64,000 nucleotides of DNA from Candolleomyces eurysporus. Lineage: Eukaryota; Basidiomycota; Agaricomycetes; Agaricales; Psathyrellaceae. Of this stretch, positions 10,434-22,953 are shown piece by piece; positions within the stretch are counted from its first letter, which is position 1, and every line of letters starts with the position of its first letter. The position numbers and the translations under genes were made by a program. Location of the stretch: the NCBI GenBank assembly GCA_027579435.1, contig JANBPK010000753.1, forward strand, positions 1 through 64,000, read 5' to 3'. A model generated the notes under the pieces. It made no database searches. It saw only the letters and a list, made by a program, of their open reading frames with translations, and was not told the origin of the DNA.

Positions 10434-13400
10434 ATGTCCTTCTTCAAGAGAAGGCCTGTTGTCGACCAACCAAACAGCGACGACGAGCACGATGATACGA
10501 TAGACCCAGAGCTGCGTCTCCGCACGGTGCGGACGGCAGCGTCTGCGATTGAAGAATCTATCAGGTCCGAGCAGCGAGCGGAGAGGCGGAAATCTATACG
10601 AAAGTCGCGGTCGAGATTCAACTTCACGACCAGGAGTAGACAGGAGAGGAAGCCGCAGGAACCTGCGCCAGGGGGGTCGACAACAGCAGCAGCGCCGTCG
10701 ACGGCCGTCCATGGCAATCGACGGAACGTCTATGTCAACCATCCACTGTCGGCCATGGAGGCAGATCACGACGGGGAGCCAAAGATCAACTATGCGAGGA
10801 ACAAAGTGCGGACAACGAGTGCGTACGCCGTTTATTTCGTGTCCTCCACATGCTAATACATTGCAGAATACACTGTCCTTACATTTGTGCCCAAAAATCT
10901 GTACGAGCAGTTCCGTCGTGTCGCCAACCTTTTCTTCTTGACGCTTGTGATTCTACAATGTGAGTGCTACCCAAGACTATGATGGATCCCCTCTAACAAT
11001 TGGCCAGTATTCCCAATCTTCGGGGCACCGACAGGAGCAATAGCCGTGATGCCGCTCGCCTTCATCCTGACCGTGACGGCCATCAAGGACGGAATTGAAG
11101 ATTATCGACGAGCGGTGCTTGATGAGGAGGTCAACAATTCGGCGGCGACCAAGCTGGACGGAGGGTGGCGCAACGTCAACCAGAAAACGGACCCACGATC
11201 CTGGTTTGAGAAACTCCTCGGTCTCAACGCCCCCGGAAAGGTCACAAAGGGTGTACGGAAGCTGCGGGAAAGGGAGGCCGGCCAGGCTCGCATAGTCCTC
11301 AACAGAGGTCAGGACGATAGCTCCAGCGTCCTCACTCACGACGTCAGCAGCAGCAGTTTGGATCTATCAGGGGTGCAGAACCGCAAGCTGTCGGATATCC
11401 AAAGCGTCGACTCTCACAATTACCCACCATCCAACTCCAACACATCCCCGTCCTCGGAATGGGGCCAGGTCGGCAACTTGCAGCAATACCAGGACTCCGT
11501 TCGCTCTGCTACCAGCAGCGGGGTGGTCAATTGGTCCAAACGTGGGGGTGGCACCGCCCGGTGGGAGCGAACTCTGTGGAAGAAACTAGAGGTCGGCGAC
11601 ATCGTGTTGCTTCGTGACAATGATCAAGTCCCTGCAGACATCATCGTGCTCTCGACATCTGACCCTGACGGCATGTGCTACCTCGAAACCAAGAATCTTG
11701 ACGGAGAGACCAATCTCAAACCCCGGAAAGCCCTCCGCGCGACATCCTCCATTTCCTCAGAAGATGACGTTGAACGGTCCTCGTTTTGCATCGACTCCGA
11801 ACCCCCACACCAGAACCTGTACCACTACCACGCTGTCCTGCGCTACCTCGATCCCGCTACCAAGGAATCCAAGCAAGAAGCCGTGTCCATCAACGAGCTC
11901 CTGCTTCGAGGTTGTTCGCTTCGCAACACATCATGGATCATTGGATTGGTCGTGTTTACAGGCCAAGACACCAAGATTATGCTCAACGGAGGGGACACGC
12001 CTTCAAAACGCAGCAAGATCGAAAAGGAAACTAACTTCAATGTTATTGTTAATTTCGTCCTGCTGGCGATTATGTGTTTGGTGTCGGCCATATTCAGCGG
12101 CTTGGAAGATGCCAAGACGGGAACCAGTGCAGAGCTGTTTGAACAAGGCACTGATCCCACCTCATCACGCATCGTCAATGCCATTATCGCATTCGTGTAC
12201 GTGTCTCCCCTCCNTNCTCGACTNNNCNNNGNTTCGCTGACTGATTGCTTGCAGATCATGCCTCATTGCATTCCAAAACATCGTCCCCATCTCGCTGTAC
12301 ATCTCCATCGAAATCGTCAAGACCATCCAAGCCTTCTTCATCTCCCAAGACATCGACATGTATTATGAACCCTACGACACCGCTTGCGTTCCCAAAACCT
12401 GGAATATCTCTGACGACCTTGGCCAAATCGAGTACGTCTTTTCGGACAAAACGGGCACGCTTACGCAAAACGTGATGGAGTTTCAAAAGTGTTCGATCAA
12501 CGGAGTGGCGTACGGCGAGGGAGTTACGGAGGCCCAGAAGGGTGCAGCNACNCGGGAAGGCAAGGGCAACTCTATGGATCCCAAAGAGCTCAGCGAAAAA
12601 CTTTCGGCGCTCACGAANCAGATGATATCGATCATGGAGCGGACGTTCAAGAACCGGTACGCGCAGTACGACAAGCTGACGCTGGTCTCGCCGAAATTNG
12701 CAGAGGACATCGCGGACAAGTCGAGGGACCAGCGGGGCCANATCATCGCCTTCTTCCGGGCGCTCGCGCTGTGCCACACGGTGCTCTCTGACAAGCCGGA
12801 CCCGACGAATAAGCCCTTCCAGCTCTCGTACAAGGCCGAGTCGCCCGACGAGGCTGCGCTGGTGGCTGCGGCGCGCGAGGCTGGGTTCCCGTTCATCAAC
12901 AAGTCGAAGGATCTGTTCGAGATTGAGGTTATGGGCCAGTCGGAGAAGTACACGCTGCTCAAGATGCTCGAGTTNAACAGNACGAGGAAGCGGATGAGCG
13001 TGCTCATGCGGTGTCCTGATGGGCGGATCATCCTGTACTGCAAGGGCGCTGATAGTGTCATCTACGAGCGGCTTGCCAAGGACCACGACCCTGCGCTCGC
13101 GGAGCAGACGAAGAAGGACATGGAGATGTTTGCGAATAACGGGCTGAGGACGCTGTGCATTTCGTATCGCTATGTCGANGAGGAGGAGTATTTCACTTGG
13201 GCCAGGACGTACGATGCGGCGACGAGTGCGATTGAGAATCGGGAGGAGGCGATTGATAAGGCNAACGAGATGATGGAGCATTCTCTCAGGATNTTGGGTG
13301 CGACGGCTTTGGAGGATAAGTTGCAGGAGGGTGTCCCCGAGGCCATTGAGATGCTGCANAGGGCTGGTATCAAGCTTTGGATTCTCACTGGTGCGTTTTG

Positions 13401-15992
13401 TCCCCTCGGNTCTGGTCCTCCTNATTCTGATCGTGGCTGCAGGTGACAAACTCCAAACNGCCATCGAGATCGGGTACAGCTGCAACTTGCTNAAGAACGA
13501 CATGGACCTTATGATTCTCTCTGCGGACTCTCTCGAGCAAGCTCGGTCACAGATCGAGGCGGGCTTGAACAAGATTGCATCGGTTTTGGGACCTCCATCG
13601 CTGGATCCAAAGANGCGTGGTTTCGTTCCGGGACTGCAGGCTTCGTTCGCTGTGGTCATCGATGGAGATACATTGCGGCACGCTCTGACTCCTGAACTCA
13701 AGCCCTTGTTCCTCAGCCTTGGTACCCAATGCGAGACTGTNGTCTGCTGTCGTGTGTCCCCAGCTCAAAAGGCTCTGACGGTTAACCTGGTATGTCCCAT
13801 TTCCTTTATCGANANATGGCGGGCGCATAGTAACCGATTTGGCTATTAGGTTAAGGAAGGANGAAACGCTATGACGCTCTCGATTGGCGATGGTGCAAAC
13901 GACGTTGCTATGATNCAAGAAGCCAACATCGGGTGTGGACTGTTCGGGTTGGAAGGCTCGCAAGCTGCTATGTCAGCCGACTATGCATTNGGTCAATTCA
14001 GNTTCCTCACCAAGCTGCTTTTGGTCCATGGGCGGTGGTCGTANCAACGGGTTGCTGATATGCACAGTAATTTCTTCTACAAGGTTTGTGCCNTTCTCCT
14101 AATCGATAACCAGCCACCAATCTAATCTCGATTGTGTCCGTGATGTAGAACGTTATCTGGACCCTGGCGATGTTCTGGTACCTGCCATTCAACGGATTCG
14201 ACGCGACATATCTATATCAGTATACCTTCATTCTCCTCTACAACCTCGTGTTCACCTCGCTTCCCGTCATCATCCTCGGAGGTATGTTGGTGACTCATCT
14301 GTTCATACTGTCCAATGGCTAACAAATGGACCACACCTAGCCTTCGACCANGANATCAACGCGAAAGCNGCACTGGCGTTCCCCCAGCTCTATGTTCGGG
14401 GTATCCGTGGGCTCGAGTATACCAGGGGCAAGTTCTGGGCGTATATGGCGGATGGGTTGTACCAGTCAGCGGTGGTCTTCTTTGTGCCGTANTTGGTTTG
14501 GACATATGGCACCCCCAATTCATGGACCGGAAGGACAATAAACGGGCTGTCGGATTTCGGTACTACGGTCGCCGTTTCTGCCATCTTCGCGGCGAATACC
14601 TACGTCGGACTGAATACTCGCTAGTGAGTCATCTCCACGATTCAGTTCAGTGTGCGCATCTGGTGCTAACGGCTTCTTATTCTAGCTGGACGGCCATTAC
14701 CTGGATCGTTGTCATNGGGTCGACGGTGGTGATGTGGGTCTGGGTNATCGTGTACTCGTTCTTCCCTAGCCAAGACTTTATCGACGAAGCGTTCATCCTN
14801 TTCGGTACTGTGCCNTTCTGGACGACTGTCTTCTTGACTGTGGCTATCTGTCTTTGTANGTGNCNTTCTATCTCTCNGCAAACCGATTCTCATTATCTNT
14901 ACTTTAGTCCCGAGGTTCCTTGTCAAGATCTTCAAGAGCGCNTANCTGCCANTGGACAAGGANATCATCCGTGANGCTTGGGTCGTCGGTGATCTCAAGG
15001 ATCAACTNGGCATAGGCCATAGGAAAGGGAGGAAGGGAAAGCAAATGAGTGCCAGTAGCCTNGAAGCTGCCCCAATGATGATGGTCCCTCAGAACCACTC
15101 CTTCTCAGATCTCAACAANGGCTACGAAGCTCAAAGNCCTCGACCTAGATCCGGCGACAAATACTTCGACTCNCCACCNATGGCGGAAACACANGAACTG
15201 ACCACCCGGGATCCTGTGCAGTACGCGCAGGTCAAGGCCAATACCAACGACTTGTTAACGCCTCACCACTATGTGGACAGACAGACGGCTTCCGTGTCAC
15301 CCCAACCCTCGTACTATTCTGCTTCAGAGATACCCCCACCTTCACCACTTCCTTCGCCCAAGTACAAATACCCATCTGGAGAGGTGACAAGCACGCCTCC
15401 TCCCGCGAGTCGGAGAGGTAGTCAGGCCTCGAGACTCGGAGCTTCGCCACACGCACCCCCTACCGTTCCCCTTCCACCACACCCACAATCGCCACCAGGA
15501 CTCGGTGGTTCCTCCTTTGCTGCAGCACAACAGCAGGTTCTGCAAGCCCAGCAGGGTCAACAGCAGCAAGCGTTCCCACCATCGTCNTATCTGCAGCCAC
15601 AATCAGCAGCGGCAGGCTCGTCGTCGCATCTAAGAGGAACGTCCTCGTCATCATCANTCAACCAGTATGGGCACGGCTTTGAACGATCGGGAAGTTCGGC
15701 ATCGTATGCTACGAATGTGTCGTACGCCACTGCTACGGAGCACATGTGGGGCGAACAGCCTACACCCCAACAATCGCAGCATCCTAACAACCCGTATTAT
15801 CAGGGCTATGGTAACGACGATGAGAACGATGCGTATGGCGGCGTGGCAGTAGACAGAGAAGATGACGAGAGGTCGACGGTCGTCGGACATGGTGCTGCTG
15901 CTGCTGGTGTTGCCCCTATGGCGAACAACGGAGCTTCGTATACCCCGCGAGCGAGCGTCGCATCGACTTGGGAAGGAGCACGGGCGATGTAA
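10434..15992 (+). CDS. DNF1: P4-ATPase phospholipid flippase, Dnf1/Dnf2 type (about 1684 aa)
   Basis: This enzyme moves phospholipids from the outer to the inner membrane leaflet using ATP, usually in plasma and endosomal membranes with a Cdc50/Lem3 partner. Ten exons give 5055 coding bases with every phase agreeing: 10434-10818, 10867-10959, 11008-12196, 12255-13390, 13443-13789, 13850-14083, 14149-14281, 14341-14623, 14686-14855 and 14908-15992. Landmarks are [18 protein letters not shown] near residue 120 (the Dnf1 rather than Drs2 form), DGET at about 391, DKTGTLTQN with phosphorylated Asp about 620, KGADS at about 818 and GDGANDVAM at about 1063. Hydrophobic helices follow in exons 7-9. 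The C-terminal tail of about 350 residues is Pro/Gln/Ser-rich and unusually long. Many single Ns occur, but none shifts the frame. The gene symbol marks the subfamily, not proven orthology. Confidence 0.95.
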
Positions 15993-16805
15993 TTTATTGA
16001 TTTATTAGGGATTTTNCTTTCTGATTTTCTGAAACTTTTTTCGGTTCCGGATTACCTACCTGCCTGCCTTTCTCTTTCTTCTGCGGATGACTGATGATGA
16101 TGGNATGTTCATTCCTTCTTTCACGANTTCCTTCTTCCTCCGACCCTGGACCTTCCACTCACTCTCGCTCACCTTATATTTTATCCTGCCTCTCTCTCTC
16201 TATCTCTTGGACTGNCTGGTTTGCTGCTAATTATCTTGCACTAGTTACGCCCTGTTACTTTTACAGAGATCATATGTCGAATAGAACAATCATACCCTTT
16301 AGCCTGCTGCCCAACCGATCGATCGCGAAAAGGGAGCGCTCTCATTCGAGGAGGACGTGGACCCTGTATACGCCGCTAGTTTGATGGCCGGGATCCGACC
16401 TTGGGGTCTATGATTCCAAGACTTTCCTTTTTCTGTCAAATCATGGAGAAAGGCTCACATCGAGGAGCGAAGTTCCGGGGTCATCTATGACGATTGGGTC
16501 TATGTGCATCGAAATGGCCAATCCCAGGCCAAGCACCGTATAGCGGACTGGCATTCAGTTGTCAAATGAATTGGAATCTAGACCGGGAGAGGGTCGAAGA
16601 AAATGTTTTGATCAGCAGCAGCAAGCTCTGGGCCTGGTGCTGTAATCGGGCTGATTTATCTTGAGAACTAGAGGTTTCCTTAAGGCAAAGGAATCTGGAG
16701 GGAAAAAGGTATCGGGTGAATTCGGTACATACTAGACCCCCGCATTACCTTTTTGTACAGTTCTACATCCCCATGTTGTGGCTATACTTATAAGAATTCT
16801 GCTTC
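15993..16805. other. Intergenic, pyrimidine-rich 3' flank of flippase and promoter of TF gene
   Basis: T/C-rich sequence at 16000-16230 fits a flippase 3' UTR. The remainder leads to the transcription-factor start. No coding region is supported. Confidence 0.6.
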
Positions 16806-19800
16806 ATGTGCATCGCAAATCCCTCGCTTCGACCACCATCATCATGCCCNGTTACGACCTCAGACTCGCAAGAACAGCAGCAACAGTCGTCGTCGTCGTC
16901 TCCGAGTGCNATCCTCAAGGAACGGCGCTTCAAGTTGAGCAGGTTNGTCCCTCTCAAGTTCTGCTGCTAGTCGACCAGAGGCTCATTATTTTTGGTTCAT
17001 AGGGCGTGTGACCGATGTCGGTGAGCGGCGTTTCATGTCAGGTCGAGTGTGTGATATGCTGAACGATGCCAAAGACGACGAAGGATCAAATGTGACGAGG
17101 GACATCCATGTCAGGCATGTATGACCGCGAACTCGGCGTGCACGTTCGAGGAGCCGGGCAAGAGGACGCACCCACATAAATCCAAGTGAGTGGCATCGAT
17201 ATCGCTGAGGGCAGCCTGATGATCTAACCGGGCGATTTCGTAAAGGCGTACCGCAACCCTGGAGGACCGAATGAACCACCTCGAGTCGTTGATTCANGCG
17301 ATTCCACCTGCNGTGTTNGCAGCGACAGGGGCTTTGCCTCCTGTGCCACAGGGCCATGCTGCGTCCGAAACCGCCACCAGTCCNATGATGCCCTTCATGT
17401 ATCCGAATGGCCTACCGTCGGGCGTGCCACCTCCTTCACTGCACGTCTTTCCCCTCATGAATCCGTCTACCCATTTCACCCAAAACGCCAAATTCGACGA
17501 ATCCCCTCCGAAAAGAGACTTGTTTGGGTCGTTCCTCGCCCGGCCTTATCTCTCCCAACATATCACCCCGGATCAGCTGGCTGAAGAAACTTCGAGGATG
17601 TCCTTGACTGCCTCNTATTTGTATTTCGACGACGAGGGATATACCAGGTGGCAGGGAGAGACTTCGGGACTCCCTGTTCTGGATTTGCTGGTGGAGCGAC
17701 ATGCCGTCCCNGACAAGATCGACCCCAAAATGCACCACGATGCTAGTGCTGCCGGATCGAGCCATCTNGAATGGTTCCCTAACCGCCAGCTTCGAAGAAC
17801 GGACGTCAATCCTCAAACTCTCTGGCGACTTATCACTTCATATATTGTTCCGGATCTAATGGACAGGTGTGTCTCTTCATCTCTCGCGATTTCGATTGCA
17901 TTNCTGACCATTTTGGATAGTCTTGTACAATGCTATTTATCGACGTCGTATTATATCTTACCTTTCCTTCATGTACCNACATTCCTCGCGGTAGGTTCCT
18001 CGATTNCTCTCTCCAACCGAGCGTNGCTCACGATTTCGCTGCAGGATTACGGAAANCCGCAAAAATGGGCCGAACCAGGTTTCGCTGCGTTCATTGTGTC
18101 CATCTGCTGCTTAGCCTCACGACATATTGACGATCCCCGCGTCCGGGCCGACCCCAACGATGGAATCTCAGCNGGTGCTCAATGGTTCGATTTGCTCGGA
18201 CGCCTACGCACACTCCCCATTGCCGATCGCCCTACCCCNTACAACATTCAAGCCAACCTGATCGCTGCAGTCTACGCAGTGGGGCTGGGCAGGATGTCGA
18301 AAGCTGCGTCCCTCTTAGCAGAAGCAGTCACCATGTGTATCGACGCGGGTTTACATCGCTCCGCCGATAATTACGATCTTTTCGACCCTATTGAAGACGA
18401 GGTTCGGAAGCGCACGTTTTGGTGTGTTTATATTTGGGACAAGCAGTTGGCGGCCCACTTTGGACGACCCTCCATGCTGAGGCTGCGAGATTGCGACGTC
18501 GCAGAACCATCACCTGTCGATGACGAATTCATTACGCGGGAGGTAGTGGGTACCCCTCCACCTGGCACGACCTGTCGACTTGCAGCCTTTATCGTATCCG
18601 TACGGATTATGGTGGTTCTCGAGTCGGTCCTTGACGTTCCACCGGCCCGACACTCNGACGACTCCCATTCGTTCCTTCTCAAAGCGACCAACGTNCTCTC
18701 GGGTGTTCGCAAGTTCAACCCCATGCGAGAGGAAGAGACGCTTCTCGACGAAATCCACAGGAGCATCCCTCCCTATTGGGCNCACTCTGCTGAAACCTTG
18801 GCATGCGAGGATACGATTCGGATGACGCAGGCTGTGCGGTTGCATTGTGCTGAACATTTCGCCCGCCTGCTTATTTATAGGCATCGATTTTCCGAGATGG
18901 TCGCTGAACGAACGAATGGGCCAACGGAGGAGGAACAGACTGATCAGGAGAAGGAGGCGCTGATTGCAGCACATAATGCGGCCTTGCAAATCATTGGATC
19001 CCACTTGCATATCGCCAAAAAGGGGCTGATGACTTACTGTACGTACGGTGCCTTTTCATTTCCCTGATTTCTTCCATTCTATGTTGCGAAGCGTCTTACT
19101 CACGGTTTTTACGTTTTTTNCTTTTTTTCTCTGATTAGATGGTGTACATGTCATTCACCAACTGACTCAAGCGGGGCGGACTTTGGTCGCGGTATTGCTT
19201 TGCTGCAAGACTGATGCGTTGCAACACTTGATNCCTCCTGGATTGGACGCTTTACGTTCTTGTATCGGGCTCTTGCGACGTTTTAGCGGTCGTTATGTCT
19301 GTGGCCTTCGCTCTGGGGATCTCATGGAAGAATTCTGCAGACGTGAGTCGTCGTTACACCCCTCCCCTTCCGTTCCCGTTGACACTTCCATTTGGTTGCT
19401 GTCTGCCATTGCCGCATTTGTCTTACTAACGATTTCTTGGCCCTTTCTNCCCAGTGACCAATATACCTTTGGAGGCGAATCGACAGGAAGGCCCANCTGG
19501 GAATACTTCGAGACCTCCATGGATACGCCCTGTACGCAAGAAGACGCCTTCCATTGCCCGGTCGAATCATAGTGACTCGCCATCGCACCATAGTAGTCCA
19601 GAGGCGTTCTCACCGACCGACTTCTTCTCTGANAGNAAACCGACATCAGGGTTCCCTTCNGGTCCTTCGCCCAACGGNACTTCATCGTCATCCAACCCTA
19701 CCGCCTCCAGCCCATATACGGTTCCTAATGGAGCCGGCGCCGCCTCCCAAAACGGCACTGCAGTGGGGCCTGGGTCGTTTGGACTGGACGGAGTGGCGAA

Positions 19801-20173
19801 CCCGATGGATATGATCAGGGAGGATACGCCGATGTACTTGAGTTCGAGCGAGATGATGGCGTTTTTCAATGATGGGTCTGTGGATGTGAANCCACCTTTT
19901 CTCGCCGGATGCGTTTTTGCAGTCTCAGTCGACGGGGCAACAAGCGCAGCAGCAGTCGCTGCATTCTCAAGGACCGGGTGCGGTGTCGCCTGTGGGGCAT
20001 TAGCGGTCGTGGTCGCGGCTGAACGGGTTGGACCGGTTAGGTTTTGCTATGGGGATGTGAGCCTGAGCGTGGGTGTGCCAGAGCAACATTCCCCGAGAGG
20101 GAGGGATGGAAGTAATGGTCGCTGGGATAGGTTTGGGTTCTGGGTTTGGGCAGGTGGTGTGGGCATGGGTTGA
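16806..20173 (+). CDS. Zn2Cys6 transcription factor with fungal-specific TF domain
   Basis: A nuclear DNA-binding regulator of the Gal4 type. The ATG at 16806 is in frame with a Gln/Ser-rich lead and the zinc cluster. Exons 16806-16942, 17003-17020, 17075-17185, 17246-17866, 17921-17990, 18045-19038, 19139-19342 and from 19455 join in phase. The cluster [20 protein letters not shown], with a sixth Cys six residues later, has the canonical 2-6-5-2-6 spacing at residues 48-74. It is assembled across an 18-base microexon. A linker/coiled segment follows ([20 protein letters not shown]). The regulatory domain lies in exons 4-6, with [20 protein letters not shown] and [13 protein letters not shown] typical of Fungal_trans. 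As printed, the frame ends at 20173. A one-base change at the N at 19891 would instead give a Gln-rich tail ending at 20003, which looks more natural. Target genes are unknown. Confidence 0.88.
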
Positions 20174-21741
20174 TTCCACCCGAATCGTCTTTCTGGTATC
20201 TTCTTTTTTTTTCTAATCGTTATCTTTCATTATACCGATTCTCTACTTGCCCTATGGTTCTTTTGTCCCTTCTTTCGCTTATGTCTATCCAGTCTGTGAC
20301 TCGTTCTAGTACTAATTCTTCAAGTGTTTCTTCGCTTTCCAAAACCGAGGCTCGTCGAATATCTGTTGTCTCATGCTGTATTTTCTTATGGACTATCGAC
20401 TGCATAGCACGAGCCCTTCCCTCTCTGGCTGTCTCCCGACTCGGAGTCGTCAGACGTTTGTAGTGTAATTGTATACATATCATAATCTACCTATTTATCT
20501 CTGCAGCTGTCGAGCGGCACGCCATCGTTGGTAGGGACCAGAACGCGTGTAAGTACACGGGAACACCGAATGGGACTATGGACAAACAGGGAATAAGGGC
20601 TTTGATGCGTGTGGTAATCGCGATGCGTGTGGTAATCGCGAAACACGGTGATCAAAATACCGACCTGCCTAATATCGCTCAACGGCGCGATTGTCCCTCC
20701 TCCTGCCACTCAAAGTTTCCAGGTGTTTGTAGTGATATGAGACTCCCTCCAAACAGACGTTTTAACCCCAGAGGGACCATACACCCAGTGGGGCTTGAAG
20801 AACGCGATAGCATTGATGCGGCCACGAATGCCTTGAACAGGACCACCTTCTGGGGGCGCAGGTTAAGAATCAAATCCGCCTGTGCTGCCTTTGCTTTAGA
20901 TCTAGAGTCCTGATTATACCGCCGGTGGTCGATCCTCGGGACATTGTCGCGCCAGACTGGGGTAGTCAAAAACGGCATTCCATGAGCTTCTTCCGACGCC
21001 CTATAGGTGCATGGGTAACGTTGCTGGAACAGAAGTTTGGTCAGTCCTGGAAGCTTGAAAACGGAATATCATACCTGGAACAAGGGCCCAGTGATTGCCT
21101 GAACTGGGGAGGTGAGTTTGTCCCTCACTCCCCATTTGCTTCCCGCCTCAAAAATGCCACACAAATTCTTATCGTATTGCGTTCTTTGGTCGAGTGCAAG
21201 TATGGCGTACGCGATATTTACCCCTTCGGCCTCGGCCTCGTTGTTAGGCGTTAAAGCCAGGGTATTAATATAAGGACTGGTCGGATGAGGAGATCAGACG
21301 GGGTCGGAGTAGTATATCAAGTTCTGGTAAAAACTAGGGCCGATATAGATTATAGATTTTGTCAAGCTGTTCTCCTCGAGGTTCTTGATCTGATCTGCAG
21401 GCTTGGTAGACACTCCATCTTGTATGGTTGCCGAGAGCTTTATCTGGGGATGAATGTAAGGAAAAGGCGAGGAGGCGTCAAAAGGGCAGAGAGATTCGGG
21501 GCGGGGAACCCTTCAACGAAAGACATAATTGTAGGTATATGGGTAGGGTCGGATACACCAAGTCTCCTGTGATCGCCGGCGGCACAAATCGTGACTCCGA
21601 AGCTAATATTTTAAACTCCGAATGACAAGCAAGTTCTTCTAGCAATCTTCTAGACTCCGGAACAACGGTCACCAGTCGTCTGCGATGTGAGAATCTCTCT
21701 GTGGTTCGTACAATAGGAGTGATAATCTTCCTTTATAACAG
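20174..21741. other. Intergenic region holding repeat copy 1
   Basis: Contains the TF 3' flank, a 137-base dispersed repeat at 20481-20617 and about 1 kb with no supported gene. Short frames at 20925-21254 and 21285-21572 are not recognisable. The segment just before 21742 probably contains an unresolved first exon of the kinase-fold gene. Confidence 0.5.
20481..20617 (+). repeat. Dispersed direct repeat, copy 1
   Basis: Matches 23067-23201 in the same orientation over nearly the whole length, including the identical blocks GGGAACACCGAATGGGACTA and GATGCGTGTGGTAAT. In this copy the end GATGCGTGTGGTAATCGC is duplicated in tandem (20604-20640). On the minus strand both copies can encode HSPIRCSRVLTRVLVPTN, which may be chance or a mobile-element remnant. 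Confidence 0.75.
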
Positions 21742-22953
21742 GTTCACCAGCATCCTCCTTCACGGTCTGGCTTGCTTTGACGAGGGCCCGCATCCCGTTG
21801 CCCTCGAACGCGTTCAATCGTTCCCTCCGCTTTTCCTGCGTGGAGATTATGACCCAAAAGGCCCCAAGCTCAATCCTACAGGAGACCTATCTCCTCATCC
21901 GGTTCCATACGCCGGAACGAGTGGTTTCCAACTCGAGTTAGAAGCTCGGGTCGAAATCGAATCTCAGCCTCAATATCCTCCAACCGTAGAAGGTCGTACC
22001 GGATGGGTGTTTCCATTGGAAGTGACCAAAGTCACAGCAACTTCCACGTGTCCTTCAACCGCCTCCTCCGAATTCGACGCGATCTTCGCCCCTGGATACA
22101 CGTCCCAGCCTACTCTAAGCGACACGGTCATCGCGACTGGCACCTTGAAGACCAAGCTGCCACCCTTGTGTATCAAAGTTGCGAAACCCACCTATTCCTG
22201 CAACGTAGCTCGTGAGGCATGGATGTACGAATGGCTAGACGATAACAATATGACTGGCGCAATCGCTCCGGGCTGTTATGGCCTGTTTCATACCCTCCTG
22301 CCTTCGGCGGATGACACCAAGGACCCGTTTACCCTCGAATTCCCTTGCTATCCCTCGATTCCCGGATGGATAGATGATCGCTGCGAAAAGTTTGAAGAAC
22401 ACCCCGAAGGCGCTGCCTACACATCTTACCCGCTCTACGAGACATCGCCAGCTTGGACGGACGACCCATCTGCAAGTTATGCCACCTCTCGGTGGAGGAC
22501 GTTCACGGAATCGTGGAATACCCCTTCGCTGACTGTTCTACTCCTCGAAAAGGTTGGTAAGCCCATGACACTAGACGATTACAACTTTGATAAGTGAGTG
22601 CGCACTTAACGCTCTTCCGAACGCCAGTTTCAAATCTAATGCGGTACAGGGACGAGGTACGCGCCGTGTTTGAGGATGCCCTTTCTCTTCGCGTCAACCA
22701 CGGAGATCTTCGTTTGCAAAATATCCTTCGAGTGCCCGAGGACCTAGATTCGACGCTGAAGGTGTGCCAGAGGCACCAACGCAAGCATCGCTGGTTTTTG
22801 GTTGACTGGGAGATGGCAGCCGTTGCTATTAGCCCACGGAACGACTTTGGACTGTTGGGGTGGCTAGTTTTCACTGACGAGATAAAAGATGAAGTTGAAA
22901 GGAAAAGGCGGAACAAGCAAGCGTACAATCGCATGACAGCAAAGGATACTTGA
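21742..22953 (+). CDS. Kinase-fold (protein kinase/APH-like) gene, 5' end unresolved
   Basis: Two exons are clear: 21742-22593 and 22650-22953 (phase: AA|G), ending in TGA. Near the C-terminus VNHGDLRLQNILR and RWFLVDWEMAAVA match the catalytic loop (HGDxxxxN) and metal-binding (D-W) motifs of kinase-like phosphotransferases. An earlier LCIKVAKP may carry the ATP-anchoring lysine. The N-terminal region, with HPVPYAGTSGFQLELEARV, is shared with the pseudogene at 60107-60340. The acceptor at 21741 is conserved in that copy (GTTCACCAG follows in both), as is the donor about 55-65 bases upstream, so a first exon exists but its start is not certain. Joining AT from upstream to G of exon 2 would make an ATG, but this is speculative. 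The protein has about 384 residues as drawn. Substrate and role are unknown. Confidence 0.68.

Noticed and set aside
10266..10769. 167-codon minus-strand frame over the flippase start
   Set aside because: Overlaps the flippase first exon, which is supported by phase-consistent splicing and family motifs.
12256..13701. 481-codon open frame on the minus strand
   Set aside because: It is the antisense of flippase exons 4-5, where GC-rich codons suppress stops. The plus strand has the full set of P4-ATPase motifs.
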